DNA from: Algisphaera agarilytica
Lineage (GTDB): Bacteria > Planctomycetota > Phycisphaerae > Phycisphaerales > Phycisphaeraceae
Assembly (NCBI RefSeq): GCF_014207595.1
Contig: NZ_JACHGY010000001.1
Span: forward strand, 1,240,001-1,304,000
Direction of reading: 5' to 3'
DNA: 64,000 nucleotides
Below, one piece after another: positions 44,917-52,960 of this stretch; position 1 is the stretch's first letter, and the number at the start of each line of letters is the position of its first letter. The notes under the pieces are model-generated. The model saw only the letters and a list, made by a program, of their open reading frames with translations, did not search any database and was not told the DNA's origin. The translations under genes were made by a program, and so were the position numbers.

Positions 44917-45972
44917 TCACGCCACCAGGGCACGTTCCAGCTTCTCGGGGTACGCCGCCTGAGCGATGGCGTCTTCGCGGCTGATCATGCCGTTGAAGAA
45001 CAGCTCGGCGATCGCGTTGTCCAGGCTGTTCATGCCCAGCTGACGGTTGGTTTCGATGACGTTGGGAATCTCGAACGCGCGGTTCTCGCGGATGAGGTTG
45101 CGCACCGCGGGGGTACACAGCATCGTCTCGACCGCGGGGACCATGCCCTTCTTGTCGATCCGGCGGAACAGCGTCTGCGAGACCACGGCCTGCAGCGTGT
45201 TGGCCAGCATCGAACGGATCTGGTTCTGCTGGTCGGCGGGATACATATCGATGATCCGCTCAACGGTGTGCGAAGCGTTGACGGTGTGCAGGGTCGAGAA
45301 GACCAAGTGGCCGGTTTCCGCAGCGGTGATCGCGGCGGCGGTGGTTTCCAGGTCACGCATCTCACCGACGAGGATGATGTCGGGGTCTTGACGCAGGACG
45401 TGACGCAGACCCGAAGCGAACGACGGCGTGTCCATCCCGAGCTCACGCTGCTCGATGCAGCACTTGTCGGAGATCATGGCGTATTCGACGGGGTCTTCGA
45501 GCGTGATGATGTGCTTGTGGTAACGCTTGTTCATCGCGTCGATCATCGCGGCGAGCGTGGTCGACTTACCCGAACCGGTGTCGCCGGTGACGAGCACCAG
45601 GCCGCGGGGCAGGTAGGTCAGACGGCTGATCACGTCGGGCAGGTTCAGGTCGGCCAGCGGGGGGATCTCGGTCTTGATCGCACGCAGGGCGATACCCACG
45701 CTGCCGCGTTGGCTGTGGGCGTTCACCCGGAAACGGCCGAGGCCGGGGATTTCGTAAGAGAAGTCCGAGTCTTTGATCTTGTCGAAGACGCGCATCTGGT
45801 CTTCGGTGCACATGCTCTTGAGCATCCGCATCGCGCCCTCGGGGGTGATGACGGGGTAGTCGAGCGGCGTCATGGTGGTGTGGACGCGGGCCATGGGCGG
45901 GTGGCCGGACACCAGGTGGATGTCGGACGAACCCAAATCAAGTGCCGTTTTCAAGATCGTGTCGAGTTCCAT
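44917..45972 (-). CDS. pilT: type IV pilus retraction ATPase PilT
   Basis: This 351-residue hexameric ATPase is of normal PilT length. It has an N-terminal PAS-like domain starting LKTALDLGSSDIHLVSGHPP, Walker A GDTGSGKSTT, Asp-box TLEDPVEY, Walker B IILVGEMRDLET and His-box STLHTVNAS. A C-terminal region containing AIAELFFNGMISREDAI corresponds to the PilT AIRNLIRE-type segment. It depolymerises pili for twitching or uptake. The start ATG is preceded by GAGG nine bases upstream. A 299-base gap separates it from the PilZ gene and probably holds its promoter. Confidence 0.95.
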   Translation of the reverse strand: MELDTILKTALDLGSSDIHLVSGHPPMARVHTTMTPLDYPVITPEGAMRMLKSMCTEDQMRVFDKIKDSDFSYEIPGLGRFRVNAHSQRGSVGIALRAIKTEIPPLADLNLPDVISRLTYLPRGLVLVTGDTGSGKSTTLAAMIDAMNKRYHKHIITLEDPVEYAMISDKCCIEQRELGMDTPSFASGLRHVLRQDPDIILVGEMRDLETTAAAITAAETGHLVFSTLHTVNASHTVERIIDMYPADQQNQIRSMLANTLQAVVSQTLFRRIDKKGMVPAVETMLCTPAVRNLIRENRAFEIPNVIETNRQLGMNSLDNAIAELFFNGMISREDAIAQAAYPEKLERALVA

Positions 45973-46271
45973 GCGTCGTCGCCTCGGGGTTGATAGTCAA
46001 AGGGCCAAACATCAGCGGACTGCGCTGCGTGTGGTGGGGCGCATACCCCGCGCAGGTAATCCGTACTTCGGATGTATCGACCGGTTAACGAGGCGAGATA
46101 AGCTGGGTATCCCCCCTTCTTCACAACGCATCACAACCCCCACCACCCGCGTAATCCCACCGGCCCGCCGCGGGCCGACCGCCGATAAGAATCGCTGCTA
46201 CCGGATGCGGGTGAACAGAACAGCACGCGGCGTCGCGCCGCGTGATGGGTCAAACTGGACTAAGTCTTGAA
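45973..46271. other. intergenic region upstream of pilT
   Basis: 299 bases with no coding ORF. It contains the hairpin at 46224-46244 downstream of the PilZ gene; the promoter for pilT should lie here, but I cannot place it. Confidence 0.5.
46224..46244 (-). terminator. hairpin after the PilZ-domain gene
   Basis: A perfect 9-bp stem CACGCGGCG / CGCCGCGTG with loop TCG, 27 bases beyond the PilZ-gene stop. The minus-strand sequence after it is only moderately T-rich, so terminator function is probable but not certain. Confidence 0.55.
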
Positions 46272-46799
46272 TCAGGCCGCGGGGACGAAGGGGCTGATAT
46301 CGATCGGGCGGTCGAACTGAACGCCGATGTCGTAGGTCGTGAGGTCTTCGAGTTCACGCGGGATCGCGCGACACCACGCGACGCGGGCCGGCACGATCAT
46401 GCCCTTGCCCTGCATGGGCTGCAGAGCCACGGTGCAGCGGGTGCCGGTATGCAGTTCCTGGTCGTGGACGAACCCCATGCCCCCCGTGGAGATGTTTCGG
46501 CTGTGCACGACGTAGGTGCCGTGGTCCGCATCCGGGTTATCCGGCGGAGCCAGTCGGATCATGCAACGGAAACTCACCGCGTGGCGGGCGTGCTCGCGGT
46601 GGCTGGAGGCATCGCTTTCGCCGCCAGCGTAGTCCGGGGTGTAGGGCCCGTCGGCCTCCTCGGTCCCGCGTTCCACCCGTTCGAGGATGGTCATCCACTG
46701 CTGATCCGACACCCACAGCCGTGCGGTGTCGAATTCACCACCGGGCAGGCCTTCGTCGAAGTCGTCTTGGTTGGCGGGATGCGGAAATGCGAGAGTCAC
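46272..46799 (-). CDS. PilZ-domain protein
   Basis: This 175-residue protein has an N-terminal helical region and a PilZ domain from about residue 68. The c-di-GMP binding motifs are RxxxR (REHAR) and NxSxxG (NISTGG in SRNISTGGMGFVHD). The usual Asp of the second motif is replaced by Asn, which occurs in binding members. The domain ends with VARVAW-like VPARVAWCR and IGVQF. It probably links c-di-GMP to the neighbouring pilus genes. It is monocistronic by spacing. Confidence 0.9.
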   Translation of the reverse strand: MTLAFPHPANQDDFDEGLPGGEFDTARLWVSDQQWMTILERVERGTEEADGPYTPDYAGGESDASSHREHARHAVSFRCMIRLAPPDNPDADHGTYVVHSRNISTGGMGFVHDQELHTGTRCTVALQPMQGKGMIVPARVAWCRAIPRELEDLTTYDIGVQFDRPIDISPFVPAA

Positions 46800-47175
46800 G
46801 GTTTTCTCCTGATCACATCCGACTTATCGGTGTTGACCGGGTACGGGTTTAACCCAAGTACATTGGCGAAGCACTCGATACTCCCCCACTCGTCCACCGT
46901 TCATCCCCAACTCAACGGGGCGAGGCGTTGTGGATTAACAGAGCTCTCACGTCAAAGCCATCGGCCGGTCACATTATTGGACTACCTTCCCCGCCGGAGA
47001 GATGGGGGGAGAACCCGGGGAGATTGAGGAAAGGGAGAGCAGGATGTCGGCCCCTCTCGGGCCGTGGTGCCTGGAGGAGTGCATCACGGCCCGACCGGCA
47101 TTCTTTGCCTCTCACGCGAACCGCCGTCGCGAAAAATTCGCCAGAGACCGCCAAAAACCACTAATAATAAAAGAC
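46800..47175. other. intergenic region
   Basis: 376 bases without a convincing gene. Short ORFs here (for example 47002-47334) lack ribosome sites and coding character. A hairpin-forming stretch CGGCCCCTCTCGGGCCG occurs near 47053-47072, and nothing else is recognisable. Confidence 0.5.
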
Positions 47176-47697
47176 TTAGCGAGAAACGAACGCCTGCCGT
47201 TGGATCTCGTACGGCCGAACCCGAAGCGATCGACGTTCCTCGGGGTAGCCGTCGTAATACCAGCGGGTCTCGACCATCCGGATGAATCCGCCGGTGGTTG
47301 GGCCGTAGAAGACGTAACTCGTGGTGCCCGCTGAGTTTTCCCGTGTGTAGGTCACATCGACCTGGTCGCCGCGATTCAGCGTCGCCGCGGTCGTCCAGGG
47401 CCCCTGATTCACGCTGAACCACGCCCCGCGGACCCGGTGGGTCTGCTCGTCGATCTCGATGTAGGTCAGCCCCTGATCCAGACGTCGCACGATGGAGAAA
47501 GGCTCGAGCACCGCCAGCGTCTCGGCGATGCCGATCGGCAGCACCTCTTCCATGGGCTCGGCGACCTCATCGGGCAGCAGCGATGACAGCCGCCCCGCCG
47601 TCGTGCACCCCGAACCCGCCCAAGACAGCCCCAACGCCGCCATCAGCAGCAGGGAAGCAGCCCCTCGGGTTCGCGGATGTCGTTCAGCGGTCGCCAT
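47176..47697 (-). CDS. hypothetical lipoprotein
   Basis: This protein of about 173 residues has a signal peptide whose lipobox is WAGSGC. The mature part starts with a Leu/Pro/Glu-rich segment and ends in a beta domain with YTYIEIDEQTH-like (LTYIEIDEQTHRVRGAWFSV) and YYDGYPEERR. The ATG at 47697 gives a normal signal peptide; the longer frame from 47766 does not. No known family is recognised. It is divergent from the small membrane protein at 47833. Confidence 0.7.
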   Translation of the reverse strand: MATAERHPRTRGAASLLLMAALGLSWAGSGCTTAGRLSSLLPDEVAEPMEEVLPIGIAETLAVLEPFSIVRRLDQGLTYIEIDEQTHRVRGAWFSVNQGPWTTAATLNRGDQVDVTYTRENSAGTTSYVFYGPTTGGFIRMVETRWYYDGYPEERRSLRVRPYEIQRQAFVSR

Positions 47698-47832
47698 GTG
47701 GTTATATGTCGGCCAGCACCGCGATGCCGGGCCAATCTCGATGCCTCGCGCCTGACGAATGACCATCGATCACTCTGCCCATGCCCCACCGGAAACCCGC
47801 AACAAATCCCACCCCGTCACGTAAAATCGGGC

Positions 47833-48153
47833 ATGGCCCACTCTCTGACTTCCCTCCGACGCCCCCTCGTCGCCACGATCCTGGCCTTGCTGCTTCTGGC
47901 GTTTGCCCCTTCCAGTGGTTTGGCCAGTCCGTCCTGGGTGCTTTCGACGACCCTGACGTCCAAGACCGAACCCGCAGACGACCGCAAAGACGAGGACGAT
48001 GATGACGACGACGATGACAGCACCTTCTGCATCATCAGCTCGATGTCGCTGATCTTCACGCTGGGCGTCAGCCTCTATCTCACCACCCGACGTCGGCCCC
48101 ATCCCGAGCTGCCCTTGGATTCAAAACGACACGTCGATCGCGACGCGGGATAA
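47833..48153 (+). CDS. small exported protein with poly-Asp linker and C-terminal membrane helix
   Basis: This protein of about 106 residues has an N-terminal signal-like helix (PLVATILALLLLAFAPSSGLAS). A hydrophilic segment ends in an uninterrupted run of eight Asp (KDEDDDDDDDDSTFC). A second helix (ISSMSLIFTLGVSLYLTT) and a charged tail follow. Poly-Asp could bind divalent cations. No homologous family is recognised. The gene is 9 bases upstream of the DUF2784 gene on the same strand, which supports its being real. The ribosome site is weak. Confidence 0.55.
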   Translation: MAHSLTSLRRPLVATILALLLLAFAPSSGLASPSWVLSTTLTSKTEPADDRKDEDDDDDDDDSTFCIISSMSLIFTLGVSLYLTTRRRPHPELPLDSKRHVDRDAG

Positions 48154-48162
48154 TCGAGAACG

Positions 48163-48606
48163 ATGGACTCCGCTGCATGGGCTCGACTGGCCGCTGACGC
48201 GATGTTGCTGCTGCACATCGCGGTGGTGCTCTTTGTCATCCTCGGGCTGCTGCTCTCACTGCTGGGCGGGGCGTTGAAATGGCAATGGGTCCGCAACCGC
48301 TGGTTCCGCGGCATCCATCTGCTCACCATCGCCGTGATCGTCGGCCAGGCCTGGCTGGGCATCATCTGCCCCCTGACCACGTGGGAGATGCAGCTCCGCC
48401 GCGCAGCGGGACAACAGACCTACGACGAAACCTTCGTCGCCTACTGGCTGGGCAATCTCCTGTTCATCGATGCCGACCCCTGGGTCTTTATCCTCGCCTA
48501 CTCGCTCTTCGGCGGGTTGGTGTTGCTGAGCCTGTGGTGCGTGCCGGTCCGTTGGCGGAAGCGAAACAGAACTCAGCCGCACTCAAACGCCTCGGCGTTG
48601 ACTTGA
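48163..48606 (+). CDS. DUF2784-family membrane protein
   Basis: This 147-residue polytopic protein has hydrophobic helices at about 12-38, 48-65 and 105-128. Family features are HIAVVLFVILG, a conserved ICPLTTWEMQLRRAAG motif between helices and a second YWLGNLLFIDADPWV region. The function is unknown in all members. The stop region overlaps by 24 bases the convergent PQQ-dehydrogenase gene (stop at 48583), so the two genes share 3' DNA. Confidence 0.85.
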   Translation: MDSAAWARLAADAMLLLHIAVVLFVILGLLLSLLGGALKWQWVRNRWFRGIHLLTIAVIVGQAWLGIICPLTTWEMQLRRAAGQQTYDETFVAYWLGNLLFIDADPWVFILAYSLFGGLVLLSLWCVPVRWRKRNRTQPHSNASALT

Positions 48607-50109
48607 GATCAGCACACCCAGCCCCACCACAACCCAAGCCAACGACGCGGGCTCGGGGATGATCGTCAACGACGAGCCCCCGACCGGCAGCGTGTTGCCG
48701 AAGTTGTCCTGCCACACCGTGTAGTCGGCCGCGTCAATCACCCCATTGCCGTTGCCGTCCGCCTCAAGATCGAAGGTGGAGCCGAAGCTGTCCTGCCAGA
48801 CGGTGTAGTCGGCGGCGTCGACGATGCCGTTGCCGTTGTAATCACCGGCCAGCGTGATGGGGATGTCGGTGTCGATGCGGAAGATGTCGCCGTCGAGGTC
48901 GAGCATGTAGAGGTTGCCTTCGCGGTCTTCGCCGAAGGAGACGAGGGTGCCCAGCGCGTTGAGATCTGTGCCGAAGAGGCTTTCGATGTTTTGGACGGTG
49001 CCGTCGGGGTCGGCGGGGTCGAAGGTCCAGATTTGTCGGGGGAAGGAGTCGCCGAAGAAGTAGAGGCCCTGGAGGTCGGGGTCGGGTCCGCGGTAGACGT
49101 AGCCGCCGACGGTCGAGTTACCGCCGAAGTCTCCGACGCCGTTGGAGGGGTAGTCGTAGGCGGGGCCGACGTGGTCCGGGGGTTCGGGTCCGCCCACGCC
49201 GCCGGTGGGCGTGGCGATGTCGCCTTCGCGGAGCCGCCAGCCGAAGTTGGCGCCGCCCTGGCCGTCGCGTTGGACGTTGATTTCTTCGCGGGCTTCTTGT
49301 CCGACGTCGCCGATCCAGAGGTCGCCGGTTGCTCGGTCGAAGCTGTCGCGCCAGGGGTTGCGAAGGCCGTAGGCCCAGATCTCGTCGCGGGCGTTGCTGT
49401 CGCCGACAAAGGGGTTGTCTTGGGGGATGGCGTAGTTGGCGATGCTGTCGGTGGCGAAATCATCGCCGGACGGGTCGATGCGGAGCATCTTGCCGAGCAG
49501 GGTGTTGAGGCTTTGGGCGCGGTTGTTGGGGTCGTTGCCCGAGCCGCCGTCGCCGCTGGCGATGTAGAGGTAGTTGTCGGTGGGGCTGAAGCCGATCCAT
49601 CCGCCGTTGTGGTTGCGGAAGTCTTGCTCGAACTCGAGGACGGGCGAGCGGGTGGCGGCATCGACGGTCAGGTCGACGCCTGGGTTGGTGACCTGGAAGC
49701 GATCGATGCGGGTGCGGTCCAGGCCGGGGCCGGGGTCGTAGGTGTAGTTCACATAGAAGTAGCCGTTGTTATGGAAGTTGGGGTCGAAGGCGAGCCCGAG
49801 CAGGCCCTGCTCGGGCGCGGTGTCGTCGATGAGGGTGCGGATGTCGAGGAACGGCGTCGCGCCGAAGCTGCCGAGGTTCAGGTCCAGGGTTTCGATCCGC
49901 CCGCGTTGATCGACCACGAACATGCGGTCCACATACCCGGAGGCGTGGGTCGCAAACACCGCCGAGGCGTCCTGCGCGGGCAGGCTCGCGACGAGCGATA
50001 AGCCCTGGATCTCCGCCGCCGCCGGACGGGCCAAGCCGCCCGCCAGCAGCAGCGCTCCCAGCGAAAACCAATACCGCGAACGTCCAGCCGATACCCAGCC
50101 ATTCAGCAT
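48583..50109 (-). CDS. secreted PQQ-type sugar dehydrogenase domain with dockerin-like repeats and PEP-CTERM
   Basis: This 508-residue protein has a signal peptide ending RPAAAE. A glucose/sorbosone dehydrogenase-type beta-propeller of about 370 residues follows, with motifs ASGDGGSGNDPNNRAQSL, IWAYGLRNPWR and LWIGDVGQEAREEIN typical of the soluble PQQ dehydrogenase/HHIP family. Two dockerin-like units, LAGDYNGNGIVDAADYTVWQ and DGNGNGVIDAADYTVWQ, follow at about 420-480. A PEP-CTERM tail (IPEPAS, a hydrophobic helix, QRRGV) ends the protein. The likely job is extracytoplasmic sugar oxidation in the matrix. The ATG at 50109 is preceded by AAGGG. The gene overlaps the DUF2784 gene at its 3' end. 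Confidence 0.88.
   Translation of the reverse strand: MLNGWVSAGRSRYWFSLGALLLAGGLARPAAAEIQGLSLVASLPAQDASAVFATHASGYVDRMFVVDQRGRIETLDLNLGSFGATPFLDIRTLIDDTAPEQGLLGLAFDPNFHNNGYFYVNYTYDPGPGLDRTRIDRFQVTNPGVDLTVDAATRSPVLEFEQDFRNHNGGWIGFSPTDNYLYIASGDGGSGNDPNNRAQSLNTLLGKMLRIDPSGDDFATDSIANYAIPQDNPFVGDSNARDEIWAYGLRNPWRDSFDRATGDLWIGDVGQEAREEINVQRDGQGGANFGWRLREGDIATPTGGVGGPEPPDHVGPAYDYPSNGVGDFGGNSTVGGYVYRGPDPDLQGLYFFGDSFPRQIWTFDPADPDGTVQNIESLFGTDLNALGTLVSFGEDREGNLYMLDLDGDIFRIDTDIPITLAGDYNGNGIVDAADYTVWQDSFGSTFDLEADGNGNGVIDAADYTVWQDNFGNTLPVGGSSLTIIPEPASLAWVVVGLGVLISSQRRGV
48694..48852 (-). repeat. dockerin-like repeat pair, copy in the PQQ-dehydrogenase gene
   Basis: About 159 bases coding two calcium-loop units (DYNGNGIVDAADYTVW and DGNGNGVIDAADYTVW). 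It is closely similar in DNA to the copies at 50345-50508 and 53071-53232. Confidence 0.85.
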
Positions 50110-50245
50110 CACAAGGCCCTTCCAAAAGAACCGATTTGAACCAAGCTGTGCCTGATATGAAGTGCGCTTGAGGATCAAGCCACGCGAAAACCGAGTCTAA
50201 ATGTAGCCCACCCCGGGATCAAGATTTTTCCGCATCCAGCAGCAC

Positions 50246-51622
50246 TCATCTACGCCGACGCCGCAGCCCGATCAGCCCCACCCCGAGCAACGCCAAAGAA
50301 GAGGGCTCGGGGATGATGGACAGCGTGTTAATGCCGAGGTTGGTGTTGCCGAAGTTGTCTTGCCAGACCGTGTAGTCCGCCGCGTCCACCACGCCGTTGC
50401 CGTTGCCATCGGCGGCCAGGTCGGTGGTCGAGCCGAAGCTGTCTTGCCAGACCGTGTAGTCCGCGGCATCCACCACGCCGTTGCCGTTGTAGTCGCCTGC
50501 GAGCAACTCCAGCGTAAACGTGGGGGAGAGCAGCAGCAGTTCGTTCGCATCGGCCAACGCGATGTACGGGTTGCCCGCTTGATCAAACCCCAAGCCGGCC
50601 CGCTCGCCAGTGAAGCCCAGCGAGGTGCTGGTCCAGTCGTCGGTTCCCTGGCGCTCGGCAAAAACCAGCTGATCGTTGTCGAGATAGGCCAGCGCCAACG
50701 CGCCCGTAACAGGATTGAGCGCAAGGCTACCGGGCATCACCGCTCGCGGACCGCTGCCCTGGGAATGCACCGTTTCGTAGCTCAACAGGCCGCCTTCAAA
50801 CAAGCCCACCCACACCACACCGTCGTCGGGTTCGAAGGCGAACGCCACGCCGTCTTCGCCGAACGCGCTGAGCGATGGCCCCACGCTCCGCCCGCCGAGG
50901 GCGTTGGTTGCGATGCGGAAGTAACTCGCATCAGGCTGTTCGATCAATAGCTCAAAATTGCTGGACTGCGTCGAGCCGTTGACGGAAGCCAGCGCCAAGC
51001 GGTCGTCACGCGTGTAGATCGCCTCGGTGGTGATATCCGCGGAGAGCGGTTGGCCAAACCCGCTGGCCACCGTGGTGGTCACCCATTCGGTCCGGGGCAC
51101 ATCGAACCGGGTCAGGATGTAGTTCTCCGCGTTGGATGCCGGACGCCCGACAACCAACGGGATCCCCCGGCGATCCAAGACGACGGTCGATAGACGCGAC
51201 CCGAGGTCGGGCTGGCTGTTGGGCAGGAAGTCGAATTCGATGCCCGCGGCAGTCGACTCGGTGGCGAAGATCGGAAAAGGCGATCCGCTCGGCCCGGACG
51301 TCGCCGCCGCGAAGTTCCCAAACGGGTCCGCGGCAAACGTGGTGTAGCCCACGATATTGGCCGGGTAGACGCTGGTGGTGTTGGTCCCACCCGCAGCGGG
51401 ATCCACGTAGGTAATCCGGGGCCCACCGCTTTCGACATAGCCCACCGCGGGGTCGTCGATCGGCGAGATCAACACCTCGATCGGCGACGCAAACGAACCG
51501 GCGTCCAGCGTCGAGCTCACCACTCGGCTGCCCCACACCTGTGCCGACACCGCCGGGCCGAACAGACCCAGCAGCCCAACGACTCCGGCAGCGATCCCAA
51601 GATTTCGGCTACGCAACAACAA
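50246..51622 (-). CDS. PEP-CTERM protein with dockerin-like repeats
   Basis: This 458-residue exported protein has a signal peptide ending AVSAQ and a long beta-rich mature part, probably a beta-propeller. Repeated phrases are VGYVESGGPRITYVD, AFAFEPDDGVVWVG and ALAYLDNDQLVFAER. A dockerin-like pair (GDYNGNGVVDAADYTVW, DGNGNGVVDAADYTVW) and the sorting signal IPEPSS...GLRRRRR follow. It starts with a TTG at 51622, chosen because GGGAG lies eight bases upstream; two more TTG codons follow directly. It is one of four PEP-CTERM genes in the cluster. The ligand or function of the propeller is unknown. Confidence 0.86.
   Translation of the reverse strand: MLLRSRNLGIAAGVVGLLGLFGPAVSAQVWGSRVVSSTLDAGSFASPIEVLISPIDDPAVGYVESGGPRITYVDPAAGGTNTTSVYPANIVGYTTFAADPFGNFAAATSGPSGSPFPIFATESTAAGIEFDFLPNSQPDLGSRLSTVVLDRRGIPLVVGRPASNAENYILTRFDVPRTEWVTTTVASGFGQPLSADITTEAIYTRDDRLALASVNGSTQSSNFELLIEQPDASYFRIATNALGGRSVGPSLSAFGEDGVAFAFEPDDGVVWVGLFEGGLLSYETVHSQGSGPRAVMPGSLALNPVTGALALAYLDNDQLVFAERQGTDDWTSTSLGFTGERAGLGFDQAGNPYIALADANELLLLSPTFTLELLAGDYNGNGVVDAADYTVWQDSFGSTTDLAADGNGNGVVDAADYTVWQDNFGNTNLGINTLSIIPEPSSLALLGVGLIGLRRRRR
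50345..50508 (-). repeat. dockerin-like repeat pair, copy in the gene at 50246
   Basis: Two calcium-loop units. The DNA is nearly identical to parts of the copies at 48694 and 53071. Confidence 0.85.
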
Positions 51623-51661
51623 ACTGCGTTCTCCCGCGCATGGTCGTCTTCAACCCGCGAT

Positions 51662-52714
51662 TCAATTCATCGAAGCCACACGACGACGCAGCAGCAAACC
51701 ACTCATCAAGCCGCATACCACCGCCACCGACGGCTCGGGCACCGCGATGGGGTCGTAGGCCACGACCACGTTGCCGGAGTTCAGATCCACGTAGGAGATG
51801 ACCGGCAGGTCTTCGTAATCGAAATCCAAACCGATCTGAAAACCCTGGTCCGCGTTGAGTGCGACCAGCGTCGACTGCCAGCCCGCCGAGGCGGTCCAGT
51901 AGGCGTAGATCAGTTCCGAGTTGTTGTTCACGTAGGCGGTGCCCACGGTGCCGGTCGAGTCGGCGGCAATCGGCAGCCGCGAGTTGGTGTTGCCGACGGT
52001 GCCCAGGCTTGTCGCCGACCAACCGCCCGCGTTGGTCTCGAAGCTGAAGGCGTTGCCCTCGCGGTCCACGACGTGGGGCCGCCCCTGCGCGTCGAAGACC
52101 AGAGAGCCCAACCCGGTGTAGGTGGTTCCGGTCGCAAACGTCAGGCTGATCGCATCGTTGGTCAGCGTCGAGTAGAACTCCCCGTTGCGCAGAACCCCCC
52201 CGTCGCCGAACGGCGAAACCGCGATGTCTTGGATGCCGAACTGCCCGTCGTAGACAAACCCGTTGACCGAGTTTTCGGTTGCGGTGACCAATACCCCGCT
52301 GGCCGTGTAGTCGACCGCCACGATGCCGCTGCTGAGGGTGGTGCTGGTCCCCGTCGGCCCGACGATATAACCGCCGTTGTTATTCCCGAAAAAGTTCACG
52401 CCAGCGACCGAACCGTTCGAGGAAGACGCCGTGCGGATCGGACCAAACCCGAGCGGTGCCGCTACATCGCTCCAGAAGCCGCCAAACGTTCCGCCGCTGG
52501 TCGGCCGCAAGGTAAAGGTATCCGAGGTGCCAAACACCACCGGCCAAGCCTTGCCCCGCGACATCGCCAACCCGGTACCCTGCGCGGCATACCCGGTGTC
52601 GGAGAACAACCAGACAAACGACGACGGATCGCGGTCCACCGCCTTCGCTGGCGCGACCCAAGCCGACACACACATCACCGCAACACCCATCCCAGCCCAG
52701 ATCCGTTTCATCAC
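51662..52714 (-). CDS. PEP-CTERM protein without dockerin-like repeats
   Basis: This 350-residue exported protein has a signal peptide (MMKRIWAGMGVAVMCVSAWVAPAKA) and a mature part of repeated beta strands, probably a propeller, with phrases such as LVFDAQGRPHVVDREGN and YVNNNSELIYAYWTAS. Its C-terminus is VPEPSVAVVCGLMSGLLLRRRVASMN. The sorting signal is the same class as its neighbours, but the dockerin pair is missing. It lies 39 bases upstream of the gene ending at 50246 on the same strand, so the two are probably co-transcribed. Function is unknown. Confidence 0.85.
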   Translation of the reverse strand: MMKRIWAGMGVAVMCVSAWVAPAKAVDRDPSSFVWLFSDTGYAAQGTGLAMSRGKAWPVVFGTSDTFTLRPTSGGTFGGFWSDVAAPLGFGPIRTASSSNGSVAGVNFFGNNNGGYIVGPTGTSTTLSSGIVAVDYTASGVLVTATENSVNGFVYDGQFGIQDIAVSPFGDGGVLRNGEFYSTLTNDAISLTFATGTTYTGLGSLVFDAQGRPHVVDREGNAFSFETNAGGWSATSLGTVGNTNSRLPIAADSTGTVGTAYVNNNSELIYAYWTASAGWQSTLVALNADQGFQIGLDFDYEDLPVISYVDLNSGNVVVAYDPIAVPEPSVAVVCGLMSGLLLRRRVASMN

Positions 52715-52960
52715 ATCTCCAATCTCAAATATCTATTTCCGGGCGGAGCGGCCAAGCCACCCCCGCCGATTATCACAACCTCGACCCCATTCATCCCCGG
52801 CCAATCATTTCGTTTCCGGAAACCACAAACAACATAACGCTCCCGGTATCACATCATCCAGTCCCAGTATGCGTATCCCACCCCGGACGTGTCAACGCCC
52901 AAACTGCGTTAATAATCGGGCAATCCTCGCATGACGCTGGGGCAAGCAACCTCGCGTGAC

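Noticed and set aside
47002-47334. Short plus-strand ORFs before the lipoprotein gene
   Set aside because: No ribosome site, no homology signal, and partly antisense to the lipoprotein gene.
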